The notes beneath the pieces were generated by a model. It made no database searches and was not told where the DNA came from. It was given only the letters and a program-made list of their open reading frames with translations. Of a stretch of DNA of 64,000 nt, positions 41,476-52,749 are shown one piece after another. This DNA comes from Boswellia sacra (taxonomy: Eukaryota > Streptophyta > Magnoliopsida > Sapindales > Burseraceae), in contig SNVD02000426.1 of the NCBI GenBank assembly GCA_013180625.2, forward strand, positions 1,149,001 to 1,213,000, written 5' to 3'. Numbering within the stretch: the first letter of the stretch is position 1; each line of letters starts with the position of its first letter. The translations under genes and the position numbers were made by a program.

Positions 41476-41937
41476 GGGCCCGTTTAGAAGTCAGGACTGA
41501 ACTGAGATTGGAATTAGTATTGGAATTATGATTGGACTGGACTGGAGTATATATAGTGTTATTTTTTATTTGGTGCAACAGAGACTGGACTATTTATAAT
41601 CCTATCCTATGTTTGGTGTAATTTGGGACTGGATTATGTTATATAATGAATTTATATTCAAATAATAAAACTTTTATTATTGACAACTTAAATTTTTTTC
41701 TTTTTCTTTATTATATATATAAAAAATTTTACAAATAAAATAAAACACGTACAAACTCCATTTTTAAATTATAAATTTAAAACAAAATATATTTATATCT
41801 ACTTTTAAAATATATAAATAAAAAAAACAAGATTATGGGAGAATTTTTTACTTCAAAATTTCAATGATAGGAACTTGTTTATTTATTTAACATTTTACTA
41901 GGATAATAACAAATTTAACCTGTCACCTATTATTAAT

Positions 41938-42260
41938 AGGGTTGGCAATGAGGCGGGGTGGGTCCGGGCAGCTAGTACACAACCCGGCCTGCCCCAGGGC
42001 AATGGGTCGAGGCGGGGCAAAATATAGGGGTGTATTCTTTCTTGTTTCATGTGTTTTTTTTTCCAAAATGATTTAGGAATATGTTGTTGATTTTGAATTA
42101 TTTTAAATTTTCAAAAGAATATGTGATTGAGATTGAATATAAATTGCATTGGAAAATGTGCAGCACAGAAAACAGGATTTAGAAACAAGAAAGAACAGAG
42201 CCTAAATGAGCGGATCCAGACCCGTCCCGCCCCGCTCCTGTAAAATTTCATAACCATCCC
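41938..42260. mobile_element. MITE-like element with GC-rich ends
   Basis: Begins AGGGTTGGCAATGAGGCGGG and ends CCGTCCCGCCCCGCTCC then TTTCATAACCATCCC, the imperfect inverse. The start resembles family A (1548, and 17309 inverted: TGGCAATGGGGC), but the AT-rich core does not align, so it is a different or internally deleted relative. 323 bp, non-coding. Confidence 0.45.
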
Positions 42261-42405
42261 AATCTATTGACAAGTACACAATTAAGTCCATTTTTTAACA
42301 AGTTTGAAGATAAATTCCAAGCTCTTAACAACTCCTCCTTTGTCAATGTTTAGACATCCTCTATTGTCTACAATTCACTTGCCATTTACTTTAACCTACA
42401 AATAT

Positions 42406-42860
42406 AAGGCCATTATAGTTAAATATGATACAAAAAGGCAAAAAAAACAAAGCTAAAACAAGCAACCTGCCAAAACGCTCGACGAACCTCGACAAAACTC
42501 GACGAGCTCGACAGCACTCGACATGAATCAACATGTAAGTGTCGAGTGTCGGATGATAATTTATCATATCATCCGACACTCGATGTCTTCGAAAGTAGAC
42601 TGACATCGAGTGTCGGTTATGAATCCGACACAACTCGACATGTAAGTGTCGAGTGTTGAATTCATACTCGATGTCTTCGAAAATAGACTGATATCGAGTG
42701 TCAGTTGTGAATCTAACACCACTCAACATGTAAGTATCGAGTGTCAGATTATAATGTCGAGCTCTACCGAGCGCATCGAGTTTTGTCCAGCGTTTTAATA
42801 GGTTGCTTGTTTAGCTTTGTTTTTTTACCTTTTTGTATCATATTTAACTATAACGGCCTT
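42406..42860. mobile_element. Foldback element with TCGACAC-repeat core, 455 bp
   Basis: Left arm 42406-42482 (AAGGCCATTATAGTTAAATA, then ATACAAAAAGGCAAAAAA, then AAGCAACCTGCCAAAACGCT) pairs with right arm 42786-42860 almost base for base over about 75 bp. The interior (42480-42785) is a TCGACAC/GTGTCGAG array. No coding capacity. The arms differ from those of 7993-9038, but the cores share AGTCTA-TTTTCGA-GACA words. Confidence 0.75.
42480..42785. repeat. TCGACAC minisatellite, locus 2
   Basis: Repeated ACATGTAAGTGTCGAGTGT blocks alternate with GATGTCTTCGAAAATAGACT blocks, about three times at roughly 90-100 bp spacing. Both strands of the motif occur, so the array can fold on itself. Confidence 0.75.
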
Positions 42861-43553
42861 GTATAGTTAAATATGAAACATGATGTCGGATTTCATGATG
42901 TCGAGTGTCGTATTGATATTTTCTACTTACATAAAAGAAGAATTAAAAATTGCAAAATCTAACTTTTTTTAACTAGCATCTAACGTGTGTAGTCCAAAAA
43001 TTAATAATAAGCATCCATCAAAATTGCATTTCAACACCCAACACCCAATTTCAATCATAAAGCATGATTCAAGTACAAATTTTCAATTTTTTTTTGCTCA
43101 AAATCAAAGAAATAATAAAACCAATTAATGGAACCATAAAAGAGAATGATAGATCTACTTACTTGAGATAAGTTTGTCAAGTAATAGAAATTATAAAAGT
43201 AAAAATCTAAAATAAAATTGAAAAAAATAAAGAAATTATTAAGATAATGGATATAATCTAGTGAGTGAAAGAAAATTAAGAAAAAAAAAGAGAGAGAGTA
43301 AAATTTCTGATTATTTACCTGAGTTTTGGTCCAAAGAGAGGATGGTTTTTTGGCATAGAAGAAGTTGAGGAGAAGAAGGAAGAAATAACCTCCAACCCGT
43401 GTGCCTTAATTAGTCCCCGTCCCAAGCTGTCCCCTGGTGGAGAATGAGACTGAATAGTCTTGAAAATTTAGTCTTATTTTACTGTTAAGACTATTAAGCC
43501 CAATCCATAGAAATTGTCAAACATGAGTCCAGGATAATTAATACTTATCTTTT
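42861..43553. other. Stretch between the foldback element and the copia LTR
   Basis: AT-rich, non-coding. Just after the foldback arm, 42862-42880 repeats the arm word TATAGTTAAATATGA in direct orientation. 43270-43450 is purine-rich and then GC-richer, ending in sequence that should belong to the split Harbinger-type element. Confidence 0.4.
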
Positions 43554-43558
43554 GTCAA
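43554..43558. repeat. Copia target-site duplication, left
   Basis: GTCAA precedes the left LTR and GTCTA (52709-52713) follows the right LTR. Four of five bases match, as expected of an old insertion. Confidence 0.5.
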
Positions 43559-44703
43559 TGAGAGTTCTGGAAGTATGCAGTTATATAAAATAAAACAGTA
43601 AACTGTTAAGTAAATTGGCACAAGAGAATTTTTACGTGGTTCGGTTATAAAACCTAAATCCACAGATAACTATAGAGCTGCAAATCACTAAGTTCTTGTT
43701 TGTATAATCTTTAGGACCTTTTGCAGTGCTGACTCACCCTCACACACTAACCTAATCTTTGTAAAACAAAATCTTCGCAAAGATCATAAACTCTAGTGAC
43801 ACTGCCCACTCTCTATCACAGATAACTTAACAGCACTCTGGTAAGTTATACATAACACACGATGTCTGACATTGAATTACATAAATACTTAACCCGCAAG
43901 TTATCCCAAGTGTCTACTAACTTACACAGACTCAATCAACAATTCATGTAAGATAAGATTTCTACCACTTATACATGAATCAAAAGACTCAAAGAATCAA
44001 ATTAAAGAAGTATCCAAATTTGCGTTGAAGTTCTTCTATCAATTCATGGAATGCCTAAAATCAAAACTCTCTCAAAACCAAATCAGTTAACCTATTAATT
44101 TGTCTTCTGCTTTTTTAGCCTTCAGTTATATGGTATATATATTGAGAGGCCTGGACGACATTTCTTAGAAATCCTGTAAAAGATCTACATCAAAATCATA
44201 TTAGGATTAGGAGAAATAAAATAGAAAACTATATATTTAAACTCCTAAGAAATTAGGATAAATAAATATCTATTCTAATTATGACACAAGATACTATATC
44301 CTAATCTAAAAAGATATTTACCATTCTTGTTTTATCACAAGTTGATCAAAATATAACATGTGTATGACACATGCATGTTGACCCAAAAAATCTCGTCACT
44401 AACATTCTTGGTACAAGTACTCGACACTTGAAACTTGACACTCAACAAGTTTGACACAACAGACTCAACATGTGACACAATCACGACACTCGACAATAGC
44501 TTGAAACTCGACAAAATCTCGACACTAGATAAAATCGAAACTTGACAAAATCTCGAAACTAAACAAAATCGAAACTCGACAAAATCTCGACAACCACATT
44601 GACACCAATAATCTCGACATATACTACTCGACACATCTCGACACATCTCGACATAATCAACTTGACACATCTCGACATATCTCGACACATCTCGACACCA
44701 ACA
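43559..44703 (-). repeat. 3' LTR of the copia element (1145 bp)
   Basis: On the plus strand it runs from TGAGAGTTCTGG to CACCAACA. The last 300 bp or so (44400-44703), the start of U3 on the element's own strand, is a TCGACAC-type repeat array. It lacks a segment of about 60 bp present in the other LTR near 52290-52345. Confidence 0.92.
44400..44703. repeat. TCGACAC minisatellite, locus 3 (inside LTR)
   Basis: CTCGACA(C/A) words with spacers AAA, ATCT and CACAT recur through the U3 start of the LTR, ending exactly at the LTR terminus. A matching array is in the partner LTR. Confidence 0.8.
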
Positions 44704-44718
44704 ATCTCCCCCTTTTTG
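44704..44718 (-). other. Polypurine tract of the copia element
   Basis: On the element's strand AAAAAGGGGGAGAT lies directly before the 3' LTR start TGTTGGTG. This A-run plus GGGGGAGAT form is the usual copia purine tract. Confidence 0.85.
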
Positions 44719-45145
44719 GCAACTTGTGATGAAAGCATTAAACTGTTTCTAGTAACAATATCATGTGAGCTGTTACAAAAATCATAACAGAACACTGTCA
44801 TAACTTTGTATATCATGTAAACAAGATAAAACACAGAAAAAAACACATAACATCAAAATAGGTTGAATGCATACACATAACATAAGAAATTTAGTTCTTA
44901 CTCCCCCTCACTTCTTACTTACACCATTGAGGAATAAGGAAAAAAATAAGCTCAGAACACAGTTAAAGGAGATAACAAAAAAACAACAAAAATACCAGCA
45001 TATCAACATAAAAAGGATCAGTAGTAGCAACTCCCTTCTTATCTCCCCCTTGATTTCAACACAAGTGACCAAAACTAACTAAGTCTCGGAGACTTATGAA
45101 CTGGTGGAGAAGTGGAGCTGCCAGGGCGCTTGATAGTCCTTCAAG

Positions 45146-46833
45146 CTACAGATTTAAACTTGCTTCTGGTAGTGGGGGTAGTCTGATCAGAGGGTACATG
45201 TGCTGGTGGTGCATCAGTAGTGTCAGAAGAAGTAGCAGTAACTTCAGCCACAATTCTCTGATGTTCTTCTCTTGGAGTTCTACACTGGTTGTCTGTGTTA
45301 GTGGTGGAGAGGGATGAGGTTCTTCTGTAGCTGCTTCAGGGAGAGGGAAATCATGAGGAGCTTCCTCAGTAAGTGGTGAAGGCTGTTTCATTCCGGATTC
45401 TACTTGTGTTGGTTCATCTGACACAGATTCATATCTTAAAGTTGGAGCTGATGATTTGATTTTCTTCTTCTGCTTCTAGTCAGATGATTTCTTTACCACT
45501 TCAACTGTCTTCTTTCCTTGCCTTCTAGTTCCCTTTGCAGGAGATAGAATTGGTTTTGCCTTTTGCTTATGTGCTGCTGTTATGTCTGTCTCAATAGTAG
45601 ATTGTGCAGCTTGACTTGCTGCTGGCATTTGATCAGCTGCTTCAGGCAGAGATTCATCAGCCTCAAGTATCTCTTCAGCTAGTTTCTCAGGAACCCCAGT
45701 GTCAGTCTCCATGGTCAGTGGTTCTGCTGTATACTAGGATGTCCTACAAACTTTGCTTCCAAAGCAGATTGCTTGAGTTTAATTGTCTTCAAATCCTGCA
45801 TAATTTCTGTCAAGGTAGAGTTGATCAGTACAAGTTGTTCTTCAATATTGTTCAACTAATTTTTCCTGACTCTTTTGGGTTTCGGTTAAGGTGCAGGTAA
45901 GTCAGATTTGTCATGCAGTCTCTGAAGAAATCCCTTTGTAATGGATTTAAACAGAATTTTAGTTTGTTCATTAGAGTTCATTGGGATGTTGTTCTGTGCA
46001 AGAATCCCTTGAATCAAACAGGGAAACACAAGCAAATAATAATCAGAGTGATAAGATCCAATTTGTACAATTGATCTATAGGCTAGCAAACCAAAGTTAA
46101 TTGGTCGATTGGTGCCTAAATAATAGAGAAATTTCACTCCGTCTTCCCGAACTTGATTTTGATGGGAAGAAGGAAGCCAGTTGAATTGAGCTATCTTATG
46201 CAACACTCGATATTTCTTCTTAAGGTATTGCTGGTCTATACCATTCTTCGGCTGTCAAACAATGTCTGTTCCACCAGTCAATTCTTCTATTACTTTGGCC
46301 ATGTTATATTCTTTATCTAATGCATGTAAACTTCCTATGGGAATGTCCTGGAAGGTGTTTATAACATTCGAAGAGAACTTAAAAAACTTTCCTCGACAAT
46401 AAACTTTGTGATACAGAAAGCTTTTAGGATCATCAATGACATATGAGATATTGGCATAAAATTCCTGAATTAAAGCCTTCACAGGGGGTAGGAAGTTTGT
46501 TACCGTACGAGTCCAGTAAATATACTCAATCAACTCACTCAGACCATAGGTATTGAAATCTAATAGTTGCACTGGCCTTTCCATCTACAGATTCCTCTTG
46601 GAAGTGTACTTCATGAACTTCTGTTTGATTGCCGCTGTGAGAAATTTATTGAACTTCGGCTTGATTTTGTCCTTGATCTTCTTTACGGGAACAAGTTCAT
46701 CTTCGCTCATGGCTAGATCAATTGCGATCTTTGCATGTTCGTGTTGTGTCAGAGATGACGGTACACTGTTACTGGAGTCGCTGTGAGAAGATGAAGAATT
46801 GGCTATCTTTTTCGATTCAGAGAAGGTCGCCAT
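45146..46833 (-). pseudogene. Extra ORF after pol of the copia element (env-like / plant transposon-protein type), broken
   Basis: Starts at ATG 46833 on the same strand as pol and continues in one frame to 45886, interrupted by two in-frame stops (about 46585 and 46255); a frameshift then leads to fragments at 45712-45476 and 45424-45146. The N-terminus is serine-rich; the middle has a block with KALIQEFYANIS, VYCRGKFFKFSSNVINTF and TGGTDIV. EFYAN...RGK...FS..VIN is the pattern of proteins annotated in plants as envelope-like or putative transposon protein (from memory). The C-terminal part is rich in A, E, P and K. No clear membrane segment was seen, so an envelope role is not supported. 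Confidence 0.6.
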
Positions 46834-47669
46834 GGTGAGGGTTTCTGGTCTGCAGAGAATTTTCAGAACAGAAAGAGAGAAGCAAGACGCGGGACAGGGA
46901 CGAAATTGTAGTTGGAGTATGGTATGAACAGGAGAAGCCCATAAACTATTCGTAATATACTAGGCCAAAATTGAAATAATTTTATTTTTAACAAAAATTT
47001 AATGTTTATTCCCTTTCCAAAACTATTTCATAACTGATATTAATGAACAAATTCAAAAATTTGATTCCCATTTGAATAAAGAATTCTAATAGAATTAGGA
47101 TTCCCGCCACTGAACCTTCTCCCCCTTAATTCAATACTGCTGACATGACAATTTTTGATATATGGACACACAAGAAAATCAAATTTTTAAATAAGCACAA
47201 GGAGCATCGTGTGTTAAGAAAAACATAATAGCAGATAGTTACTAATAACATAACAACAGTATTTGAACATCATATGAATCATTCTAAGAAGACATATTTC
47301 AGAGCTGATTATTTACCTTTATTAATTTTATCACTTAATCCAATTGAGTGATCAACTTGAGCATGCTTCTTACACACACAAAAGTTAGTCTCAACGTGAA
47401 TTTTATAAACAAATACAGTAGCTTTCACACATGTATAGAGGTAGCCCTTTTCCATTTGAGTGGGTGACCTCACCATATTTCCTAGATACAATGAAGTTAC
47501 TCTCAATGGATAGCTTTCACACATCATATACTAGTAGCCCTCTCTGTATTTTTCGTTTTAAAACCAGTATCTTATTGTTCACTTAATTTTTATATCACAG
47601 CTCTCACATGCTTAATTAGAAGAAAACTTATGATATTACAGTTACAAATAACATAACAGCGCACAGTTT
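46834..47669. other. Spacer inside the copia element between pol and the extra ORF
   Basis: About 830 bp without an open frame. On the element's strand it lies between the RNase H end and the extra ORF, and probably holds the leader or splice region for the latter. Confidence 0.4.
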
Positions 47670-50600
47670 TCATTCAGATAACTGACAGATGCCTAAGGCT
47701 TTTCTTAAATTTTCAAATCTTGTTGTATCCAATGCCTTAGTGAACAAGTTAGCCAATTGTCTATCAGTGGAGATGTGTTCAATATGTATCACCTTAGACT
47801 CTACTAGTTCCCTTATAAAATGATATCTTATGTTAATGTGTTTTGTTCTAGAATGCTGAACAAGATTTTTGAAAATATTTATAGCACTAGTATTATCACA
47901 AAACACAATTATAAGCTTTTGTTCAATACCATAGTCACTCAATATTTGCTTCATCCACAGTAGTTGTGTGCAACAACTTCCTGCTGCTATGTATTCGGCT
48001 TCAGCAGTAGACAAAGAAATAGAATTATGCATTTTGCTGTGCCATGAAACCAAGTTAGTACGAAGATAAAAACAACCTCCCGAAGTGCTTTTTCGGTCAT
48101 CTGCATTTCCTGTCCAATCAGCATCACTAAACCCTGCAAGATAATCATTTGTATCTTTAGAAAATCGTATTCCATAATCATGTGTTCCATAAACATACCT
48201 GATGATTCTCTTGGCTGCTGCAAGATGTGATTCCTTTGGATTTGCTTGAAATCTTACGCACAATCCTACACTAAAGGACAAGTTCGGTCTACTTGTTGTA
48301 AAGTATAGTAAGCTGCCAATAATACTTCTTTACAAACTTGCATCAACATCTTTCCTTGCATTGTCTTTTGAAAGTTTTAGATTAGTACTGATAGGAGTTT
48401 TCATAGGTTTTGCATTTTCAAGCTCAAATTTCTTTACAAGATTTTTAGCAGATTTTGATTGAGATATGAATATCCCATCATTCATTTGCTTAACCTGTAG
48501 TCCAAGAAAGAAAATTAATTCTCCCACCATACTCATCTCAAACTCTTCCTGCATCAACTTAACAAACTCATTAGATTTGCTTTTATTAGTTAATCCAAAA
48601 ACAATGTCATCAACATATATTTGTGCAATAATAAGATAGTTAGATGCATGTTTGATAAACAAAGTCTTATCATTGCTGTAGTTAGATGCATATTTGATAA
48701 ACAAAGTCTTATCATTTCTGCCTCTTGGTCAACTTTTTGCTATTGAGCATCACTCTAGCCATCTCTTGAAGAGTTCTATTCTTCCTTTCCACAATGCCAT
48801 TCTGTTCAGGGGTTTTGGGAGCTGAAAACTCATGGTTAATGCCATGATATTTGCAGAAGTCAGTATAGCTAACATTCTCAAATTCCTTGCCATGATCACT
48901 TTTTATTCTTACAATCCTGCCAATGTTCCTGTTTTGCTCATTTTCAAGCTTAACACAAAGATTCCTAAAAGTTTCAAAAGTGTCAGATTTTTCTTTAATG
49001 AAATCAACCTAAGTACATCTAGAAAAATGATCCACATAAACAAATATGTATCTCTTACCCGTAATGCTTTCAATTTGCATAGGACCCATAAGATCCGTGT
49101 GAAGTAAATCAAATATTTTAGATGTGCTAAGATGTGAATTTGACTTATGTGAACTTGTAATTTGTTTTCCCATTTGACATGGTCCACAAATTCCATTAAC
49201 TTTGTCATCAAGTTTAGGAACTTCTTTTACATCACCTAACTTAGTTAATTTAACCAAGTCTTTGTAATTTAAGTGTCTTGGTTTTTGATGCCACAATTCT
49301 AAATCCAAAATCCTAGCATGAAATGCACTCTTTATCAAATAACAATTATCCGAAGATCTATTACCTTCTAGAATGCATTTACCAAAATTATCTAAGACCA
49401 TATATTTGTTTTGTAATAAATTAATAATATACTTGTCATCACAAATCTAACTAATACTAATAAGATTAGCTTTCAAACCTTCAATCAGCAAGATATTTTG
49501 GAAATTATGGAGGCCTTTGACATTCAAAGTGCATTTACCAATGATCTTACTCTTTGCTCTATCTCCATAGGTGACATTACCATCCTTGCATGCTTTAAAA
49601 TTTGTTAGAAATTATTTATTTCCAGTCATGTGCGTGGAACAACCACTGTCAAAATACCATAAATCGTTAGATGATTGGTTAAGAACAGTAAGAGCAACAT
49701 GACATACTGTCTTGTCTTTCTTACTCTACTGCTGTTGTGGTTTTTGTAACAGTTTAAACTGTTTTGATTTCTTATGCAAAAGATTCAACAGTTTAAAGCA
49801 TTTAGGCCTAATATGTCCCTTTTTTTCACAAAAATAACAAGTATGAATGAATTTCTTTACCTTTTTAGGACTTGCTTTGAAAGAACTCAGAGGAGATACA
49901 AATGTCTCACTGCTCTTGAAATTAGGGCTTGACTTTAAAGAGTTAAGTTCTGAATTCTTACCTGATGTTGAGGCTTTAACAAAAATTGTTGTTGATGAAG
50001 ATGCACCATTACCTTCTGTGTACCTCAATCCATGTTTGTTGGAGTTGTCTCTTCCAAGACTCAAGACCTGATCAAGTTTGGCTGCTCCGATTTTGAGTTA
50101 ATCAACACACCTCTTGCTTTCAACCAGTTCTGATGTGATTTTCTCAATATGCGTTGTTTTGTCTATCAAAACAATCTCCAGTTCTAAGATCTGTTTTTTA
50201 GCATACGATTTTTCACATTCCAGCACCTCAATCTTCTTCTTTAGGATTTTGATTTCTTCCTTCTAATTCAGCCATTCACAATAGAGTGCGTTGTATGTCT
50301 CTTGCAACTCTTCATAGTATTCTAGTCCATCTTCTTCATCAGAATGATCAACACTGGTTCCGTAATTTTCTGTTATGTCAGACATAACAGTTTTCCCTTT
50401 ATCAGCTGCAGATGCAGTAAATGCAACAAAGTTGCTCATGCAACCTTGATCTTCTAACTCCGATTCTGATTCATCACTCCAGTTTGCTATCAGTCCTTTA
50501 TTCTTCTTATTGAGATTAGAACATTCAGATTGAATATGCCCATAACCAAAACATTCATAACACTGAATCTGCCCTTTCTTTTCAGGTTGGTTTTACTTAT

Positions 50601-51464
50601 TCTTGTCATTCTCCTTGCTGAACTTTTTGAATTTTTTTCGCTTGAGTTTCATGGCTTTTCGTGATTCTTTTTCTTGAAATTTCTTTTCATAAACTTGACA
50701 TAATTTCTTGTTAGAAAAGCAATCTATTTAGAATCAGTTTCATCAAGTTCATCACTATTTTCATCATCAAATTTTTCAGTTTTCACATTGAATGCAATAC
50801 TTTTACCTTTTTGCTTCCTAATACTCTGATTAATTTCAAAGTTTTAGAGAATGCCAATCAGTTCATCAACCCTCATCTCATCAGTGTTTTTAACTTCCTC
50901 AATGGCTGAAATTTTATGTTAAAATTTATCTAGAACAGACCTAATTATCTTGCTAACAATTTTTGAATCAGTGAAAGTTTTGTCAAGAATGTATGCTGAA
51001 TTTGTAATGTGACATATCTTAGAGTAAAACTCAGAAATTGACTCATCCTCATGTATCATCAGATTTTCACATTGAGAATTTAATCTCATCAACTTAGATA
51101 TTTTAACAGATGCAATACCATCATGTTTTACCTCAAGTATATCCCATGCTTCTTTGGCCACTTTGCACCTTGAAATCTGTCCGAAGTTGTTTAAGTCCAC
51201 TACAGCAAAGATTGCATTAAGAGCCTTTGAATTCTAGCTGGATCATCGATATTCTTCATCAGTCCATTCATCCTCTGGTTTGGCTTCAGAATCACCAAAA
51301 GCATTCACCTTTGTTGGCGGTGTCCATCCTTTAAGCACACTAGTCCATGCCCTATCATCAAGAGATTTAATATACATCATCATTCTTACCTTCCAATATG
51401 AATAATTACTGTCATCAAGGATAGGTGGTTGTGTTCCGGATCCGCCATTACGAATAAACTCCAT
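47670..51464 (-). pseudogene. Copia gag-pol, broken
   Basis: In order on the minus strand: Gag (51464 to about 50920; LDDSNYSYWKVRMMMYI), a zinc knuckle near 50560-50520 (CYECFGYGHIQSEC), a second one near 49835-49800 (CYFCEKKGHIRPKC), protease near 49665-49632 (FDSGCSTHMTG), integrase (49330-48780; GAG-pre WHQK, then DLMGPM and NGIVER) and reverse transcriptase from about 48640 (IYVDDIVFG). RNase H (48281-47670) retains DADWTG, STAEAEY and FCDNTSAINI. Several in-frame stops (for example near 51241 and 48330) and frameshifts break it. The C-terminal integrase part and the first half of the reverse transcriptase are missing at about 48720. Confidence 0.9.
48639..48720 (-). repeat. 42-bp tandem duplication at the pol deletion junction
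   Basis: GTTAGATGCATGTTTGATAA begins the first unit (48639) and GTTAGATGCATATTTGATAA the second (48681); both continue ACAAAGTCTTATCATT. The duplication encodes the same peptide twice in frame, directly beside the point where integrase sequence jumps to mid reverse transcriptase. Confidence 0.8.
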
Positions 51465-51510
51465 TCTTCCAGATCAGCTTGATCGTTTTCTTTACTTGTC
51501 TATCAGTGAA

Positions 51511-51525
51511 CCTGCTCTGATACCA
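51511..51525 (-). other. Primer binding site of the copia element
   Basis: On the minus strand TGGTATCAGAGCAGG begins two bases after the 5' LTR, complementary to the initiator methionine tRNA 3' end. Confidence 0.92.
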
Positions 51526-51527
51526 AT

Positions 51528-52708
51528 TGAGAGTTCTGGAAGTATGCAGTTATATAAAATAAAACAGTAAACTGTTAAGTAAAGTGGCATAAGAGGATTT
51601 TTACGTGGTTCGGTTATAAAACCTACATCCACGGACATCTATAGAGCTGCAAATCACTAAGTTCTTGTTTGTACAATCTTTAGGACCTTTTACAGTGCTG
51701 ACTTACCCTCATACACTGACCTAATCTTTGTAAAACAAAATCTTCGCAAAGATCATAAACTCTAGTGACACTGCCCACTCTCTGTCACAGATAACTTAAC
51801 AGTACTCTGTTAAGTTATACATAACACACTACGTCTGACATTGAATTACATAAACGCTTAACCCGCAAGTTATCCCAAGTGTCTACTAACTCACATGGAC
51901 TCAATCAACAATTCATGTAAGATTTCTACTACTCATACATCAATCAAAAGACTCAATGAATCAAATTAAAGAAGCATCCAAATTTACGTTGAAACTCTTC
52001 TATCAATTCATGGAATGCCTAAAATCAAGACTCTCTCAAAACCAAATCAGCTAACCCGTTAATCTGTCTTTTGCTTTTTTAGCCTTCAGTTATAACATGG
52101 TATATATATTGAGAGGCCTGGACGACATCTCCTAGAAATCCTATAAAAGATCTACATCAAAATTATATTAGGATTAGAAGAAATAAAATAGGAAGCGATA
52201 TATTTAAACTCCTAAGAAATTAGGATAAATAAATATCTATTCTAATTAGGACACAAGATACTATATCCTAATCTAAAAAGATATTTATTATAAATCAAAG
52301 ACTTCCTAAAATATAATTCTAGAAACAGTAAAATAATAATCAAAATAAAATTCTTGTTTTATCACAAGTTGATTAAAATATAACATGTGCATGACACATG
52401 CATGTTGACCCAAAAAATCTCGTCACTAACATTCTCGGTACAAGTGCTCGACAGTCACAACTCGACACTCGACACTTGAAACTCGACACTCAACAAGTTT
52501 GACACAACAGACTTGACATGCGACATAATTGCGACACTCGACAAAAGCTTGACACTCGACAAAATTTTGACACTAGACGAAATCGAAACTCGACAAAATC
52601 TTGACAACCACACTTGACACCAATAATCTCGACATATGCTACTCGACACATCTCGATACATCTCGACACATCTCGACATAATCAACTTGACACATCTTGA
52701 CACCAACA
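51528..52708 (-). repeat. 5' LTR of the copia element (1181 bp)
   Basis: On the plus strand it runs from TGAGAGTTCTGG to CACCAACA, aligned to 43559-44703 with about 6 percent substitutions in the part checked. Its high-coordinate end (about 52440-52708) is a TCGACAC-type array. Confidence 0.92.
52440..52708. repeat. TCGACAC minisatellite, locus 4 (inside LTR)
   Basis: The same U3 array as in the partner LTR, with several changes in unit number: CTCGACACTCGACACTTGAA near 52467 and a run of CTCGACACAT units near 52640-52680. Confidence 0.8.
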
Positions 52709-52749
52709 GTCTAGTCCCATGCTAAGCCCGTCTTCCAAACGGGCCCTAA

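Larger units (their letters stand above)
43559..52708 (-). mobile_element. Ty1/copia LTR retrotransposon, degenerate, SIRE-like
   Basis: A 9150-bp element on the minus strand: 5' LTR 51528-52708, primer site, gag, broken pol, an extra ORF, purine tract, and 3' LTR 43559-44703. LTRs over 1.1 kb, two gag-region zinc knuckles and an extra ORF after pol are features of the SIRE/Maximus lineage. The LTRs differ at about 6 percent of the roughly 400 aligned positions I checked and by several indels, so it is much older than the gypsy element. Stops, frameshifts and a large pol deletion make it non-autonomous. Confidence 0.93.
41476..52746. mobile_element. PIF/Harbinger (Tourist)-type element split by nested insertions
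   Basis: The left end GGGCCCGTTTAGAAG and the right end CTTCCAAACGGGCCC are inverted repeats flanked by TAA. Between them lie 11.27 kb, nearly all explained by nested elements: 41938-42260, 42406-42860 and the copia element 43559-52708. The remaining sequence, AT-rich with GGACTGGACT-type words near the left, looks like the body of a small Tourist-type MITE. No transposase of its own is visible. Confidence 0.6.
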
